This document shows, piece after piece, positions 63,150 through 64,000 of a DNA stretch of 64,000 nt. Source of the DNA: Jacaranda mimosifolia. Its lineage: Eukaryota > Streptophyta > Magnoliopsida > Lamiales > Bignoniaceae. The stretch covers positions 39,340,230-39,404,229 of the forward strand of contig CM032121.1 of NCBI GenBank assembly GCA_018894105.1, given 5' to 3'. The notes under the pieces are model-generated. The model saw only the letters and a program-made list of their open reading frames with translations, was not told the origin of the DNA and did no database searches. The first letter of the stretch is position 1, and every line of letters begins with the position of its first letter. The translations under genes were made by a program, and so were the position numbers.

Positions 63150-63595
63150 AAAATGCTTATAAATTGTATGTTTTGTATTTTCTGTTTTGACAGAATGAGT
63201 TTTGGAAGTGAAATTGGGGAATTTAAAATTTGTATTGAGGAATGTGATAAATGTTTATTTTTATTTTGGGGAATAATTAAAAAATAATTTTGAAAAATTT
63301 TGATATATTTGTTTATGTTTTGGGAGATATAATTTTTAATGTAGAGGTCAAATTAATGCATTTTTGTTGATTTTTTGGGTGAAAATAGAATTAAGTGATA
63401 TTTTTTTATTATTAAAATAATAATAAAATATGTATGATATACGTATAATCTATATATATATATAATAAAAAAATAGAAAATTTTTGGAGATGATGAAAAA
63501 TAGAAGAAGGTATTTTCAGAAATTTAATTTGGTATTTTGGAGGAAATTTTTTTGTATGTTCGGTTGTTTTTGCCAAAATATAACTAAACATTGCC
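63150..63595. mobile_element. Tourist-like MITE, family T1, copy J, upstream of the USP gene
   Basis: The interior matches copy E (GAATGAGTTTTGGAAGTG, TTTGTTTATGTTTTGGGAG, AGGTCAAATTAATGCATTTTTG), and the right end in reverse complement is GGCAATGTTTAGTTATA. The left end is worn. It ends about 160 bases before the USP start codon. Confidence 0.75.
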
Positions 63596-63757
63596 TTTTC
63601 TTTTCTTTTTTTACTCGAAAATTTTTATTATATGAATATTTTTAAATGATGAGAATATTGTGTGCTCTTCAGTTTTTGAGCAACCAAACACACTCTCTGG
63701 AGGCTTGTTGAGGTTGCGAAAGCTCAGTGAGCCGGCGTTTTAACTCAGTGAGTAGAG

Positions 63758-63944
63758 ATGGCGGTGGAGGGCGGCGATCCGACTCGGATAATGGTGGCGG
63801 TGAACGAGTCAACAATTAAGGGATATCCGCACCCGTCGATAAGCAGTAGAGGAGCGTTCGAGTGGACTGTGAAGAAAATCATTCGCTCCAATACTTCTGG
63901 TTTCAGGCTCCTATTGCTTCATGTTCAAGTACCAGATGAAGATG
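63758..63944 (+). CDS. Universal stress protein (USP) family, first exon only
   Basis: The first coding exon gives 62 codons plus one base before a GTAAAG donor at 63945, and the gene continues beyond the window. The start MAVEGGDPTRIMVAVNES is the typical first strand of the USP alpha/beta (HUP-like) fold, followed by a Gly/Pro/His loop and helix, then FRLLLLHVQVPDEDG, the second strand. The nucleotide-binding GxxGxxxxxxxxxG(S/T) motif would lie in later exons, so ATP binding cannot be judged. It resembles Arabidopsis AT5G14680 from memory. The gene was annotated from the ATG at 63758, which lies in a GC-richer leader. Confidence 0.88.
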
Positions 63945-64000
63945 GTAAAGCACTCGAATTCTGCTTTGATTTCCTATTATCTTTTTATTTATTTGACTGT

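Larger units (their letters stand above)
54701..63650. other. Gene-free interval between the membrane-protein gene and the USP gene
   Basis: Listed MITEs, hAT-like elements and a SINE account for much of it. An unassigned GC-richer stretch at about 61370-61690 contains GGGGGTATTTATAGTG and could be part of an old LTR. A worn CCCGCGGG-bearing fragment lies at 58960-59110. The rest is AT-rich, with nothing recognisable. Confidence 0.55.

Overview
This is a stretch of plant nuclear genome, most likely from a eudicot. The genes carry GT-AG introns, the protein families are plant-type, and the long AT-rich intergenic DNA is full of small non-autonomous transposons. I cannot name the species. Six genes can be supported by exon reconstruction: an ALA8-like P4-ATPase lipid flippase (minus strand, 2879-8890, 11 exons, 1190 aa); a STE20/GCK-type protein kinase (plus, 22593-30584, 20 coding exons, 689 aa); a PAC3/PSMG3 proteasome assembly chaperone (minus, 32641-35118, 7 small exons, 126 aa); a cinnamoyl-CoA-reductase-like short-chain dehydrogenase (plus, 40807-44175, 4 exons, 360 aa); a small Cys-rich membrane protein (plus, about 54170-54700, one exon); and the first exon of a universal stress protein that runs off the right edge (plus, 63758 onward).

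The order kinase, PAC3, CCR-like, Cys-rich membrane protein, USP matches my recollection of Arabidopsis AT5G14720-AT5G14680, so the block looks like ancient conserved microsynteny. The genes have no obvious shared pathway. They are separated by gene-free gaps of roughly 2 to 12 kb and have separate promoters. The kinase has a predicted leader exon with several upstream ORFs. PAC3 has two site-II motifs upstream. The CCR-like gene has a G-box and a TATA-like motif.

Nearly everything between genes that I could classify is mobile-element debris, much of it with intact insertion footprints. (1) Many Tourist/PIF-Harbinger-like MITEs have TIRs near GGC(T/A)-TGTTTGG or GGGCCCGTTTGG and TTA/TAA duplications. 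(2) Non-autonomous hAT-like elements have TIRs like TAGGGTTGTCAATGG and 8-bp duplications, several of them perfect. (3) Two copies of a terminal-repeat retrotransposon in miniature (TRIM) have 120-bp LTRs and a tRNA-Met primer site. (4) A tRNA-derived SINE-like family has four or five copies. Two nested insertions can be read directly: a TRIM inside a MITE, whose empty site is preserved in a second copy in this window, and a SINE inside a MITE.

There are no CRISPR arrays, rRNA genes, convincing tRNA genes or autonomous transposase genes. The most interesting content is the dated, nested transposon stratigraphy and the SINE and TRIM families, rather than a new protein system.
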